A DNA stretch of 64,000 bases from Methylobacterium sp. NEAU K (lineage in GTDB: Bacteria; Pseudomonadota; Alphaproteobacteria; Rhizobiales; Beijerinckiaceae): contig NZ_JAUYZJ010000028.1 of assembly GCF_030700285.1 (NCBI RefSeq), forward strand, positions 1 to 64,000. The letters run 5' to 3'. Of this stretch, positions 39,306 through 48,046 are shown one piece after another. Within the stretch, counting starts at the first letter, position 1. Every line of letters begins with the position of its first letter. The notes under the pieces were generated by a model. The model worked only from the letters and a program-made list of their open reading frames with translations. It did no database searches and was not told where the DNA came from. A program made the translations under genes and the position numbers.

Positions 39306-41231
39306 ATGACGACCGCCAGCCTCCCCGGCCGCTATCCCGAGATCTACGAGGCGGCGCGCCGCGACCCTGAGGCGTTCTGGCTCGACGCGGCGCGGGCGCT
39401 CGACTGGTCGCAGGCGCCTGAGCGCGCCTTTGCGCCGGATTCCGGGCCCTACGGCCGCTGGTTTCCGGACGCGACGCTGAACGCCTGCCACAACGCGGTC
39501 GACCGCCATGCCGACGGGCTCCGGGCGGACCAGGCGGCGATCCGCTACGATTCGCCCGTTACCGGCACGAAGCGCAGCATTAGCTACAGCGCGCTGCGCG
39601 ACGCGGTGTCGGTGCTCGCCGCGGTTCTGGCCGGCCTCGGCGTCGGCAAGGGGGACCGGGTGATCCTGTACATGCCGATGGTGCCAGAGGCGCTGTTCGG
39701 CATGCTGGCCTGCGCCCGGCTCGGCGCCGTGCACTCGGTGGTGTTCGGCGGCTTCGCGGCCAACGAGCTGGCCGTGCGGATCGAGGATGCGGCCCCGAAG
39801 GTCATCCTGGCGGCCTCGTGCGGCATCGAGCCCAACCGGGTGGTCGCCTACAAGCCGCTCCTCGACGCGGCGATCGCCGCGTCGCGGCACAAGCCTGAGT
39901 CCTGCCTGATCCTGCAGCGGCCCCAATGCGCCGCCGACCTCGTCGCCGGTCGCGACCACGACTGGGCAGAGACGGTCGCGGCCGCCCAAACGGCGGGGAA
40001 GCGGGCGGACTGCGTGCCGGTGGCCGCCACCGACCCGCTCTACATCCTCTATACCTCCGGCACGACGGGCAAGCCGAAGGGTGTGGTCCGCGACACGGGC
40101 GGCTACCTCGTGGCCCTGGCCTGGTCGATGCCGAACCTCTACGGCGTGCAGCCGGGCGAGACCTACTTCTGCGCCTCCGACATCGGCTGGGTGGTGGGCC
40201 ATTCCTACATCGTCTACGCGCCGCTGCTCCACGGCTGCACCACGGTCCTGTACGAGGGCAAGCCGGTGGGCACGCCCGATGCCGGCGCCTTCTGGCGCGT
40301 GGTCGCCGAATACGGGGTCGCCTGCCTGTTCACGGCACCGACGGCCCTGCGGGCGATCAAGAAGGAGGATCCGGCCGGATCGCTCATCGCCGATCACGAC
40401 CTCTCGGGCTTCCGCAGCCTGTTCCTGGCCGGTGAGCGGGCGGACCCGGATTCGGTCGCCTGGGCGGAGCGGGTGCTCGGCCGCCCGGTGATCGACCATT
40501 GGTGGCAGACAGAGACGGGCTGGCCGATCGCCGGCAACCCGCTGGGCCTCGGCCTCCTGCCGGTCAAACACGGCAGCACCTGCGTGCCGATGCCGGGTTA
40601 CCGGGTCGAGGTCCTGGACGAGGGCGGCAAGCCCGTCACGGCCGGCACGATGGGCACCATCGCGATCCGGCTGCCCCTCCCGCCCGGCTGCCTGCCGACC
40701 CTCTGGGGCTCGGACGCGCGGATGCGGTCGAGCTACCTCGCCACCTTCCCGGGCTATTACGACACCTCGGACGCGGGGGTGATCGATGCGGACGGCTACA
40801 TCACCGTCCTCGGGCGGACCGACGACATCATCAACGTCGCGGGCCATCGCCTGTCCACCGGCGGCATGGAGGCGGTGCTGGCCGGCCATCCGGACGTGGC
40901 CGAATGCGCCGTCATCGGGATACGCGACGCGCTGAAGGGCGAGGTGCCCTGCGGCTTCGTCGTCCTGAAGGCCCGGGTCGCCCGCGCGCCCGAGGAGATC
41001 GAGCGCGAACTCGTCGCCAAGGTGCGCGACGAGATCGGGCCGGTGGCGGCCTTCAAGCTGGTGCTCACCGTGCCGCGTCTGCCCAAGACCCGCTCCGGCA
41101 AAATCCTGCGCGCGACCATGAAGCGCATCGCCGACCACGAGCCCTGGACGATGCCGGCGACCATCGACGACGCCACCGCGCTCGACGAGATCGGCGCGAG
41201 CCTCAAGGGACGCGGGATCGGCGCGGCCTGA
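39306..41231 (+). CDS. prpE: propionyl-CoA synthetase
   Basis: Acyl-adenylate-forming enzyme that activates propionate (or a short acid) to its CoA ester. It has 641 residues. ATP-binding P-loop YTSGTTGKPKGVVRDTGG, the acetyl/propionyl synthetase tract CASDIGWVVGHSYIVYAPLL with EGKPVGTPDAG, WWQTETGWPI, DGYITVLGRTDDIINVAGH and the C-terminal acetylatable Lys region LPKTRSGKILR are all present. The EGKPVGTPDAG pattern favours PrpE over acetyl-CoA synthetase. ATG at 39306 begins the homology; an upstream in-frame extension of 84 codons does not. The gene appears monocistronic. Confidence 0.92.
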   Translation: MTTASLPGRYPEIYEAARRDPEAFWLDAARALDWSQAPERAFAPDSGPYGRWFPDATLNACHNAVDRHADGLRADQAAIRYDSPVTGTKRSISYSALRDAVSVLAAVLAGLGVGKGDRVILYMPMVPEALFGMLACARLGAVHSVVFGGFAANELAVRIEDAAPKVILAASCGIEPNRVVAYKPLLDAAIAASRHKPESCLILQRPQCAADLVAGRDHDWAETVAAAQTAGKRADCVPVAATDPLYILYTSGTTGKPKGVVRDTGGYLVALAWSMPNLYGVQPGETYFCASDIGWVVGHSYIVYAPLLHGCTTVLYEGKPVGTPDAGAFWRVVAEYGVACLFTAPTALRAIKKEDPAGSLIADHDLSGFRSLFLAGERADPDSVAWAERVLGRPVIDHWWQTETGWPIAGNPLGLGLLPVKHGSTCVPMPGYRVEVLDEGGKPVTAGTMGTIAIRLPLPPGCLPTLWGSDARMRSSYLATFPGYYDTSDAGVIDADGYITVLGRTDDIINVAGHRLSTGGMEAVLAGHPDVAECAVIGIRDALKGEVPCGFVVLKARVARAPEEIERELVAKVRDEIGPVAAFKLVLTVPRLPKTRSGKILRATMKRIADHEPWTMPATIDDATALDEIGASLKGRGIGAA

Positions 41232-41289
41232 GCCCGCGGCGGGCTCACGACCTGCACCCTGGCGAACGCCGCGACCCGGCGGCGCGCCC

Positions 41290-41327
41290 GCATCGCAGCG
41301 GAGCGCCGCTCCGGGGCGCTCCGATGC
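41290..41327. repeat. inverted repeat after prpE
   Basis: Nested arms GCATCG/CGATGC and GGAGCGCC/GGCGCTCC around a GCTCCGG loop, about 60 bases beyond the prpE stop. It could be a REP-like element or a terminator without T-tract. Confidence 0.4.
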
Positions 41328-41461
41328 GCTCGCGATGACGAGGCCTCCGAGACACGCCGATGTCCGGCGCCAAGCCCACGCGTCACGCCCGCACCTTGTA
41401 GTCTGACATCCAGGAACCATCTTCAGACCATCCAACCGGATGGCGTGGAGAGTCTGAGGCG

Positions 41462-41881
41462 ATGACCGAGAACGTGCACGAACTTCGGCCCCGGGTCCCG
41501 GACAGCGAGAAGATCACGGTCAATCTCGGCTTCGTCGATCTCGGCCGCGTCGACCTGATGGTCCGCGACGGGTTCTACGCCAACCGCGCCGACTTCATCC
41601 GCACCGCCGTGCGCAACCAGCTGGACCGGCAGGAGGAGGCGGTTCGCCAATCCGTGGCGCGCCGCCAGCTTCGGCTGGGGGTCTCGCACTATGCGCGGGC
41701 CGCACTGGAGGCGGCCCGCGATGCCGGCACGCCCCTGCACATCCAGGTCCTCGGCCTCGCCACCATCGCGGCTGACGTCACCCCCGAGCTGGCCCGCGCC
41801 GCGATCGCCTCCGTCGAGGTGCTCGGCGCCTTCCAGGCCAGCCCCGCCGTCAAGGCTGCACTGGCCGACCGTATCGCCTGA
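41462..41881 (+). CDS. ribbon-helix-helix (CopG-type) protein
   Basis: A 139-residue protein with an N-terminal RHH domain (about 17-55): EKITVNLGFVDLGRVDLMV, then YANRADFIRTAVRNQLDRQ. The C-terminal 80 residues form a helical domain of unknown function. Such proteins usually bind DNA as dimers. It is followed 77 bases later by an esterase gene of the PHB-depolymerase family in the same direction, which may be its target or simply its operon partner. Confidence 0.82.
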   Translation: MTENVHELRPRVPDSEKITVNLGFVDLGRVDLMVRDGFYANRADFIRTAVRNQLDRQEEAVRQSVARRQLRLGVSHYARAALEAARDAGTPLHIQVLGLATIAADVTPELARAAIASVEVLGAFQASPAVKAALADRIA

Positions 41882-41958
41882 CGCTCGCCTACAGCCCGGT
41901 AGGACGGCCGAGCGCATCCGCCGACCGTGTCCCGACCGCGCGCAAGAGGATCGACCCG

Positions 41959-43245
41959 ATGAAACACTTTCCCAAGATGGATTTCCTGAACTTCGATCTT
42001 TCGAAGCTGGACCTCGCCACGTTCGGCACGCCCGACACGGAGGACGCGCGCGCCGCCCGAGCCGCCCGGGTGACGGAAGCGATGGGGCGGTTCCAGCGCC
42101 GGCAGGCCGCAGCCTTCGCCCGCTGGGTCGAGGCGCGCGGAACCCAGGCCGATCCGGAGGGAACTCCCGGGACCACCCTCGACATGGAGGCCCCCGGGAC
42201 CCCCGGCGGCGCCTGGACGGCGCCGGATCCGGCCGCGGCAGCGGAGCGGGCGGCCCCCGAGGCGGTCGACCTCTCGGCGGTGATGCGCACGCTGCGGGAC
42301 GGCTTGGCCAAGGGCGGTCTGGCGGTTGGCGGTCTGGCGGTTGGCGGCCTTCCGGCCGGCCGCGGCGTCTCCGTCCCGGTGCCGCCCGGCGCGCGATTCG
42401 AGGAGCGGGTGTTCACGGGTACCGCGGGCAGCCGCCGCTACAAGGTCTACGTACCGAGCGGCCATACCGGCCAGAGGCTGCCGGTGATCGTGATGCTTCA
42501 TGGCTGCACGCAGAACCCGGACGACTTCGCCGCCGGCACGCGGATGAACGCGCTGGCCGAGGAGCAGACCTTCCTGGTCGCCTACCCGGAGCAATCCCAG
42601 TCGGCCAACATGCAGCGCTGCTGGAACTGGTACGCGGCCGGCGACCAGGCGCGCGATGGCGGGGAGCCGGCGCTGATCGCCGGGATCGCCCGGGCGGTCG
42701 TCGCGGAGTTCTCGGCCGATCCGGACCGGGTCTACGCCGCGGGGCTATCGGCCGGGGGCGCCGCGGCGGCGATCCTGGCAGCGACGCATCCGGACCTCTT
42801 CGCGGCCGTCGGCGTCCATTCCGGGCTGGCCTGCGGCTCGGCCCGGGACGTCGCCACCGCCTTCGCGGCGATGAAGGGGCAGGGCGGCGCCACGGGGCGC
42901 AACCCGCAGCCGGTCCCCACCATCGTGTTTCACGGCGACGGCGACCGCACGGTGCATCCCGCCAACGGCGACCAAGTGATCGCGCAGGCCATGGCGGTCT
43001 CCGACCTCGCCGAGACGGTCAGCGGGGGCACGAGCCCGGGCGGCGTCGCCTATACCCGGACGCTCCGCAGCGACGCCACCGGCCGGGCGCTACTGGAACA
43101 GTGGGTCCTGCACGGTGTCGGACATGCCTGGTCGGGGGGCAGCCCGGACGGATCCTACACCGAGCCCCGCGGCCCGGATGCGAGCCGCGAGATGGTCCGG
43201 TTCTTCCTGGCCCACGCACGCACGTCCGCCGTCCGGACCCGATGA
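41959..43245 (+). CDS. PHB-depolymerase-family esterase
   Basis: A 428-residue alpha/beta hydrolase of the LpqC/PHB depolymerase family. Catalytic Ser264 lies in GLSAGGAAA. An oxyanion segment VIVMLHGCTQNPDDFAAGT is at about 176-194, FHGDGDRTVHPANGDQ supplies the Asp, and GVGHAWSGG the His. The first 140 residues are an unusual extension without a signal peptide, starting MKHFPKMDFLNFDLSKLDLA and including the tandem repeat GGLAV-GGLAV-GGLPAG. An intracellular polyhydroxyalkanoate or polyester substrate is plausible; the enzyme may also be a general esterase. Confidence 0.85.
   Translation: MKHFPKMDFLNFDLSKLDLATFGTPDTEDARAARAARVTEAMGRFQRRQAAAFARWVEARGTQADPEGTPGTTLDMEAPGTPGGAWTAPDPAAAAERAAPEAVDLSAVMRTLRDGLAKGGLAVGGLAVGGLPAGRGVSVPVPPGARFEERVFTGTAGSRRYKVYVPSGHTGQRLPVIVMLHGCTQNPDDFAAGTRMNALAEEQTFLVAYPEQSQSANMQRCWNWYAAGDQARDGGEPALIAGIARAVVAEFSADPDRVYAAGLSAGGAAAAILAATHPDLFAAVGVHSGLACGSARDVATAFAAMKGQGGATGRNPQPVPTIVFHGDGDRTVHPANGDQVIAQAMAVSDLAETVSGGTSPGGVAYTRTLRSDATGRALLEQWVLHGVGHAWSGGSPDGSYTEPRGPDASREMVRFFLAHARTSAVRTR
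42313..42342 (+). repeat. 15-bp tandem repeat inside the esterase gene
   Basis: Two perfect copies of GGCGGTCTGGCGGTT, in frame, encoding GGLAV twice. As a multiple of three it can vary in number without shifting the frame. Confidence 0.85.
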
Positions 43246-43263
43246 GCCGGGCCGGCGCTGCCC

Positions 43264-43746
43264 TCAATCCGCGTCGGACCCGTCCGGATCCTCGTCCGCG
43301 TCGGCGGCCGGGACCGAGGGGGCCGGGGCGTCGGCGCTGAAGGTCGTGTCCGTGGAGACGGCGGCCGGCACCCGCTGCGGGTTCGGCTCGGACGGGATCA
43401 GGGTCGCGCTCGCCGCGACGAGACCGGCGAGCGCCCGCAGGTCCTGGGGCTGGCGCGGGTCGCGCGAGATCAGCGTCGCGTCCCGCTGGAGGCGGAGGTT
43501 GCAGGCCTGCGAGGGCAGGCCGCCGTCCGGCGTGCAGGCATCGTGGCGCGCGCACGCCACGTCGAGTGCGTCGATCGGCGCCAGCGGGGCGTTGTTGCCC
43601 GGGCCGCAGTAATTGCCGTGGATCAGGATCTTGGGGCCGCCGAACGCCGCGGGCTGCGCCGCCGCCGGACGAGCGAGGCAGGCCGCGAGGGCGAGGGGGG
43701 CGGCGACCAGGGCGGCGATCCGGGCGGAATGTTTCGGGAGTATCAT
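43264..43746 (-). CDS. secreted phospholipase A2-fold protein
   Basis: A 160-residue exported protein. Signal peptide about residues 1-30 (ends RPAAAQPAA). The next part carries the PLA2 layout: Ca-loop-like NYCGPGNN (45-52) and ALDVACARHDACT (60-72) with the His68-Asp69 pair flanked by Cys65 and Cys71, plus Cys82. In PLA2 enzymes Cys-x2-His-Asp-x-Cys is the active site. The C-terminal 60 residues are Ala/Pro/Asp-rich and look disordered. Activity on phospholipids is an inference; a catalytically silent PLA2-like fold is also possible. Confidence 0.72.
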   Translation of the reverse strand: MILPKHSARIAALVAAPLALAACLARPAAAQPAAFGGPKILIHGNYCGPGNNAPLAPIDALDVACARHDACTPDGGLPSQACNLRLQRDATLISRDPRQPQDLRALAGLVAASATLIPSEPNPQRVPAAVSTDTTFSADAPAPSVPAADADEDPDGSDAD

Positions 43747-43952
43747 GGGAGGACCTCGAGCGATCTCGCCCCCTCAGGCGCTTCGCGTCGCCGGCTTCAG
43801 TCAGGCCGCCGTCCTGCCAGCAATTCCGAGCCGGGCCCTCGGTTCCCGATCGCGGCCGCGCGGGCTGCCGAGGCCGAGCTTCCGCGCCGCAGGGCGCTGG
43901 CCCTGGCCGCGGCTTTGCACCACATAGGGTTGCCCCCCTGCCGGAGCCCCCG

Positions 43953-45071
43953 ATGACCGCCCGCCTGTTCGAACCCCTCGCCCTCGACCGGCTCACGCTC
44001 GAGAACCGCATCCTGATCGCGCCGATGTGCCAGTATTCGGCCCGCGACGGCGAGGCCACCGACTGGCACATGATGCATCTCGGGCAACTCGCCATGTCGG
44101 GAGCCGGCCTGCTGACCCTGGAGGCCACCGCGGTCTCCCCGGAGGCGCGGATCACCGCCTGGGATCTCGGCCTGTACTCGGACGGCTGCGAGAGGGCCCT
44201 CGCGCGCGTGCTCGACGCCGTGCGCGAGTACGCGCCGATCCCGATCTGCATCCAGATCGCCCATGCCGGGCGCAAGGCGTCGAGCGCGGCGCCCTGGGCG
44301 GGCGGCCAGCAGATCCCGCCTGAGCATCCCTACGGCTGGCGCACGGAGGCGCCCTCGGCGGTCCCGCACGGCGAGTCCGAGGTGCCGCCCCATGCCCTCG
44401 ATGCCGCCGACCTGAAGCGCATCCGGGATGAATTCGTGGCCACCGCCCGGCGCGCCGTGCGCCTCGGCATCGAGGCCGTGGAGCTGCACGGTGCCCACGG
44501 CTACCTGCTGCACCAGTTCCTGTCGCCGATCGCCAACAAGCGCACCGACGCCTACGGCGGCAGCCTCGCCAACCGCATGCGCTTCCCGCTCGAAATCTAC
44601 GATGCGGTGCGCGACGTGGTCCCGGCGGGCAATCCCGTCTGGCTGCGCGTCTCGGCCACCGACTGGGTCGAGGACGGCTGGGATCTCGACGAGACCGTGG
44701 AGCTTGCCCAGGCCCTCAAGCGGGCTGGCTCGCCGGCGCTCCATGTCTCGACGGGCGGCGTCTCGCCGAAACAGGCGATCCGGCTCGGGCCGGGCTACCA
44801 GGTGCCCTTCGCCGAGCGGATCAAGGCCGAGACCGGGCTCACCACCATCGCGGTGGGCCTGATCACCGAGGCCGCCCAGGCGGAGGCGATCCTGGCCGAG
44901 GGCCGGGCGGACGCGATCTCGCTGGCCCGGGCCATGCTGTACGACCCGCGCTGGCCCTGGCACGCCGCGGCCGAACTCGGTGCGCAAGTGCGGGCGCCCA
45001 AGCAGTACTGGCGCTCGCAGCCGCGGGCGTTGAAGGACCTGTTCAAAGATTCGGCGTTCGGGCAGCGGTGA
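43953..45071 (+). CDS. NADH:flavin oxidoreductase, YqjM-type Old Yellow Enzyme
   Basis: FMN-dependent ene-reductase of 372 residues. The N-terminal IAPMCQYSARDG has the Cys and Tyr that mark thermophilic-like/YqjM-type OYEs. IQIAHAGRKAS, AVELHGAHGYLLHQFLSP with the substrate His pair, and KRTDAYGGSLANRMRFPLEI are typical. Natural substrates are usually unknown, with activated alkenes reduced in vitro. ATG at 43953 begins the homology. It is divergent from the PLA2-like gene and convergent with the DUF2233 gene. Confidence 0.92.
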   Translation: MTARLFEPLALDRLTLENRILIAPMCQYSARDGEATDWHMMHLGQLAMSGAGLLTLEATAVSPEARITAWDLGLYSDGCERALARVLDAVREYAPIPICIQIAHAGRKASSAAPWAGGQQIPPEHPYGWRTEAPSAVPHGESEVPPHALDAADLKRIRDEFVATARRAVRLGIEAVELHGAHGYLLHQFLSPIANKRTDAYGGSLANRMRFPLEIYDAVRDVVPAGNPVWLRVSATDWVEDGWDLDETVELAQALKRAGSPALHVSTGGVSPKQAIRLGPGYQVPFAERIKAETGLTTIAVGLITEAAQAEAILAEGRADAISLARAMLYDPRWPWHAAAELGAQVRAPKQYWRSQPRALKDLFKDSAFGQR

Positions 45072-45080
45072 AGCGCCGCC

Positions 45081-45836
45081 TCAGCGCGCCAGTGCACCGA
45101 CCAGCGGCCCGAGGGGCCGGCTGATGTCCGACCGGCCGAGACCAGGCGCGTAGAGGCTCGACACCGTGCCGTCGAGGAACAGGGCGTTGCGGCAGCCGAG
45201 ATCGTCCCGGAACAGCCGCGCGAAGGCCCCGAAGGTCACCGGGCGCTCGGAGATGGCGAACACGACCGTGCGGCCGTCCTCCTGCACCCCGACGCCGTTG
45301 CGGATCTTCTGGCTCGGCCCGTCGGCCGAGATCTTCGGGTGGATCTCCCCGTCGATCACCAGCATCGGGCCGGATTGCGTGGCGTAGTCCGGCCGGATCC
45401 GAGCCCGGAGGTAATGGGCGGTGTCGAGGACGCCCGCCCGCTCGCCCTTCACCCAGAAGATGCCGTTGGGCTTGAGGTGGAAGTTGCCCGGCCCGTCCGT
45501 GGTGGAGACGCGCTTCATCTCGCGCCCGTCCTCGATGTAGAGGCCGACCGGCGCCTGATCCTTGTCGTACATGCCGGCATTCATCGCGAAACCGAGGCGC
45601 GCGCCCTGCGTCTCGGCCAGCGAGCCCAGCGAGCCGTAGGGCCGGCCGTCCTCCTGGAGCCAGAACAGCCGCAGGCGCTGCCGCCGCAGGTCGACCGTGC
45701 AGACCGTGAACCGTTCGCCCTGGGCCTCGACCGGGCGGCACAGGTCCGGGGTCGCCGGGGCCGCCACAGCCCGGCCGGCGACGGCCGCCAGGGCGAGGAA
45801 CGCGATCAACAGAGCGTGAACCGGGCGCGTCGTCAT
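45081..45836 (-). CDS. secreted phosphodiester glycosidase family (DUF2233) protein
   Basis: A 251-residue exported protein. Signal peptide about 1-25 (ends AGRAVA). The domain shows FAMNAGMYDKDQAPVGLYIE, KPNGIFWVKG, QSGPMLVIDGEIHP, RNGVGVQEDGRTVVFAIS and ALFLDGTVSSLY, characteristic of the NAGPA/phosphodiester glycosidase family that includes the human uncovering enzyme. The substrate in bacteria is generally unknown; an envelope polysaccharide is a fair guess. Confidence 0.85.
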   Translation of the reverse strand: MTTRPVHALLIAFLALAAVAGRAVAAPATPDLCRPVEAQGERFTVCTVDLRRQRLRLFWLQEDGRPYGSLGSLAETQGARLGFAMNAGMYDKDQAPVGLYIEDGREMKRVSTTDGPGNFHLKPNGIFWVKGERAGVLDTAHYLRARIRPDYATQSGPMLVIDGEIHPKISADGPSQKIRNGVGVQEDGRTVVFAISERPVTFGAFARLFRDDLGCRNALFLDGTVSSLYAPGLGRSDISRPLGPLVGALAR

Positions 45837-46037
45837 GAAGGGTCCGAGATGCCCAAGGGCGGGGAGGGGGCCGATCGAGGCCCTGTCACCTGGGAAAGCG
45901 GCGATTTTCGAGCCTCGCCTTGCGCCGGCCTTGCGCCCGCTGCCAGCGGCGGCGCGCCGCGGGGGCCGGCTGAACTGTTTTGCCGATTCGAGCGTTTCTT
46001 GGCCACGAGGGCGACGATTCCAGACGGAGATGACGTG

Positions 46038-46547
46038 ATGAAGGTTGCAGTGCTCGGCTCGGCCCTGCTGGCTGCGGGTGCCTTGGCGTTGGCGCCGGCC
46101 ACCGCCGACGCCCGCGGTTTCGGTGGCGGCGGCTTCCACGGTGGTGGCTTCCACGGCGGCGGTTTCGGTGGTGGCTTCCACGGCGGCGGTTTCCGGGGTG
46201 GCTTCGGCGGCGGCGGGTTCCGCGGCGGCTTCGGCGGTTTCCGGGGTGCCGGCTTCCGCCCGGGCGGCTTCGGCTACGGCGGCCGGGGCTTCTACGGCCG
46301 CGGCTATCGCGGCGGTTACGGCTACGGCCTCGGCGGCCTGGGTCTCGGCGTCGGGCTGGGCCTGGCAGCCGGCGGCCTCTACGGGGGCTACGGTTACGGC
46401 TACCCGGGCTACGGCTACGGTGGCGCATATGCGCCGGTCGGCTACGGGTACGGCGACTACGGCTACGGCGGGGGCTGCTACACGGTCCCGCGCGTGCGGT
46501 GGACGCCCTACGGCTACCGCCGGGTCCTGGTCGAGCGCTGCTACTGA
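46038..46547 (+). CDS. secreted glycine-rich protein
   Basis: A 169-residue exported protein. The signal peptide is residues 1-26 (ends ATADARG). Next come repeats of GGGFHGG, GFRGG and GYGYG, giving a chain very rich in Gly, Phe, Tyr and Arg. A short conserved end has Cys, CYTVPRVRWTPYGYRRVLVE. Such sequences occur in envelope proteins of Methylobacterium and Bradyrhizobium; function unknown. GGAGATGACGTG precedes the ATG at 46038. Confidence 0.82.
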   Translation: MKVAVLGSALLAAGALALAPATADARGFGGGGFHGGGFHGGGFGGGFHGGGFRGGFGGGGFRGGFGGFRGAGFRPGGFGYGGRGFYGRGYRGGYGYGLGGLGLGVGLGLAAGGLYGGYGYGYPGYGYGGAYAPVGYGYGDYGYGGGCYTVPRVRWTPYGYRRVLVERCY

Positions 46548-46638
46548 GCGACGCGACTCCGGATCTTGGTCATGACCCCCTCGCCGCCGAAGCGGATTCC
46601 GGCTCGGCGGCGCGGGCTTCGCCCGAAACGACGGAAAG

Positions 46639-46664
46639 AGGCCGCCCCAGGGCGGCCTTTTTCT
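46639..46664 (+). terminator. intrinsic terminator of the glycine-rich protein gene
   Basis: AGGCCGCC-CCAG-GGCGGCCT stem-loop with 8-base arms followed by a run of five T bases (46658-46662). It is 90 bases after the stop codon. Confidence 0.85.
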
Positions 46665-46738
46665 TGACGTGGGCCGCCCCACGCGGTTGGACAGCTCGGC
46701 CATAGTACCGATACTGGTATCCGGCGGGGGAGAGCGCG

Positions 46739-48043
46739 ATGCGTACGACAGCCGGGCCGGGGAATGCGGGCGTGGAGGCGGTCGAAATCCGCGACGCCAG
46801 CCTCACGGCCTTCTACCGCTCCATGACGCCGCCGGAGCGGCACACCTTCTGGGCCTGCGCCGCGGGGTGGTGCCTCGACGGCATGGACTTCATGATCTAC
46901 CCGCTGGTCATCGGGACGATCATGAGCCTGTGGCACGTCGATTCCGGCACGGCGGGCCTCGCCTCCACGGTGACGCTGCTGGCCTCGGCGCTGGGCGGAT
47001 GGCTCGCGGGCTTCGTCGCAGACCGGATCGGCCGGGTGCTCACCCTCCAGATCACGATCCTGTGGTTCTCGGTCTTCTCGCTACTCTGCGCCTTCGTTCA
47101 GAACTTCGAGCAGCTGCTTGTCGCCCGGGCGATCCTGGGCCTCGGCTTCGGCGGCGAGTGGGCGGCCGGCGCCGTGCTGATCGGCGAGACCATCCGGGCC
47201 GAGTACCGCGGCCGCGCCGTCGGCTCCGTCCAGTCCGGCTGGGCGATCGGCTGGGGCCTGGCGGTCCTGGCCCAGGCGGTGACCTTCTCGCTGCTGCCCC
47301 CTGAGACCGCCTGGCGCTGGATGTTCGCGGTGGGCGCCTTGCCGGCGCTCCTGGTGTTCTACCTGCGCCGCTACGTCGAGGAGCCGCAGGTCGCCGCCGA
47401 AACCCGCGCTCGCGCCGCCGCGTCCGGGGATCGGCCGAAGATCTGGGAGATCTTCTCCGGGCCGATCCTCAAGACGACCCTGCTCGCATCCCTGGCGGCG
47501 GCGGGCTGCCAGGGCGGCTACTACGCGATCACCACCTGGGTGCCGCGCTTCCTCACCACCGAGCGTCACCTGTCGGTCGTGTCCTCCACGGGCTACCTCT
47601 CGGCGCTGATCATCGGCTCATTCACGGGCTATCTCGTGGGTGCCTGGCTGGCCGACCGGCTCGGGCGCCGCCCGCTGTTCCTGATCTTCTCGGTCGGCGC
47701 CATCGCGGTGGTCGTCGCCTATACGCAGATCCCGCTCTCGAACGGCATGCTCTGGGTGCTGGGCTTTCCGCTTGGGTTCTTCGCCTCCGGCTATTTCTCG
47801 GGGATGGGCGCCTTCCTGACCGAACTGTACCCGACCCGCCTGCGCGGCTCGGGGCAGGGGTTCTGCTACAATTTCGGCCGGGGCGTCGGCGCCCTGTTCC
47901 CGGCGCTGGTCGGCTATCTCGCCGAGCGCGCCGGCCTCGCCTCGGCCATCGCGATCTTCGCCGCCGTGGCCTACGGGATCTTCTTCCTGGCGGCCTTCGC
48001 GCTGCCCGAGACCCGGGGCCGGGTGCTACACGCGGATTCCTGA
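46739..48043 (+). CDS. MFS transporter, aromatic-acid/sialate-like (AAHS) group
   Basis: A 434-residue transporter with twelve predicted helices. The family motifs are GWLAGFVADRIGR in loop 2-3 (about 82-94), GFGGEWAAGAVLIGE in helices 4-5 and WLADRLGRRPLFL in loop 8-9. Related members carry aromatic acids, sialate or metabolites by proton symport. Its stop is only 3 bases before the amidohydrolase gene, so transport and hydrolysis of the same compound are likely linked. Confidence 0.88.
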   Translation: MRTTAGPGNAGVEAVEIRDASLTAFYRSMTPPERHTFWACAAGWCLDGMDFMIYPLVIGTIMSLWHVDSGTAGLASTVTLLASALGGWLAGFVADRIGRVLTLQITILWFSVFSLLCAFVQNFEQLLVARAILGLGFGGEWAAGAVLIGETIRAEYRGRAVGSVQSGWAIGWGLAVLAQAVTFSLLPPETAWRWMFAVGALPALLVFYLRRYVEEPQVAAETRARAAASGDRPKIWEIFSGPILKTTLLASLAAAGCQGGYYAITTWVPRFLTTERHLSVVSSTGYLSALIIGSFTGYLVGAWLADRLGRRPLFLIFSVGAIAVVVAYTQIPLSNGMLWVLGFPLGFFASGYFSGMGAFLTELYPTRLRGSGQGFCYNFGRGVGALFPALVGYLAERAGLASAIAIFAAVAYGIFFLAAFALPETRGRVLHADS

Positions 48044-48046
48044 AGC

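Noticed and set aside
39255..41435. Minus-strand ORF of 726 residues
   Set aside because: Antisense shadow of prpE.
41413..41437. GGAAC upstream of the RHH gene as an EcfG promoter
   Set aside because: No CGTT-like element 16-19 bases downstream.
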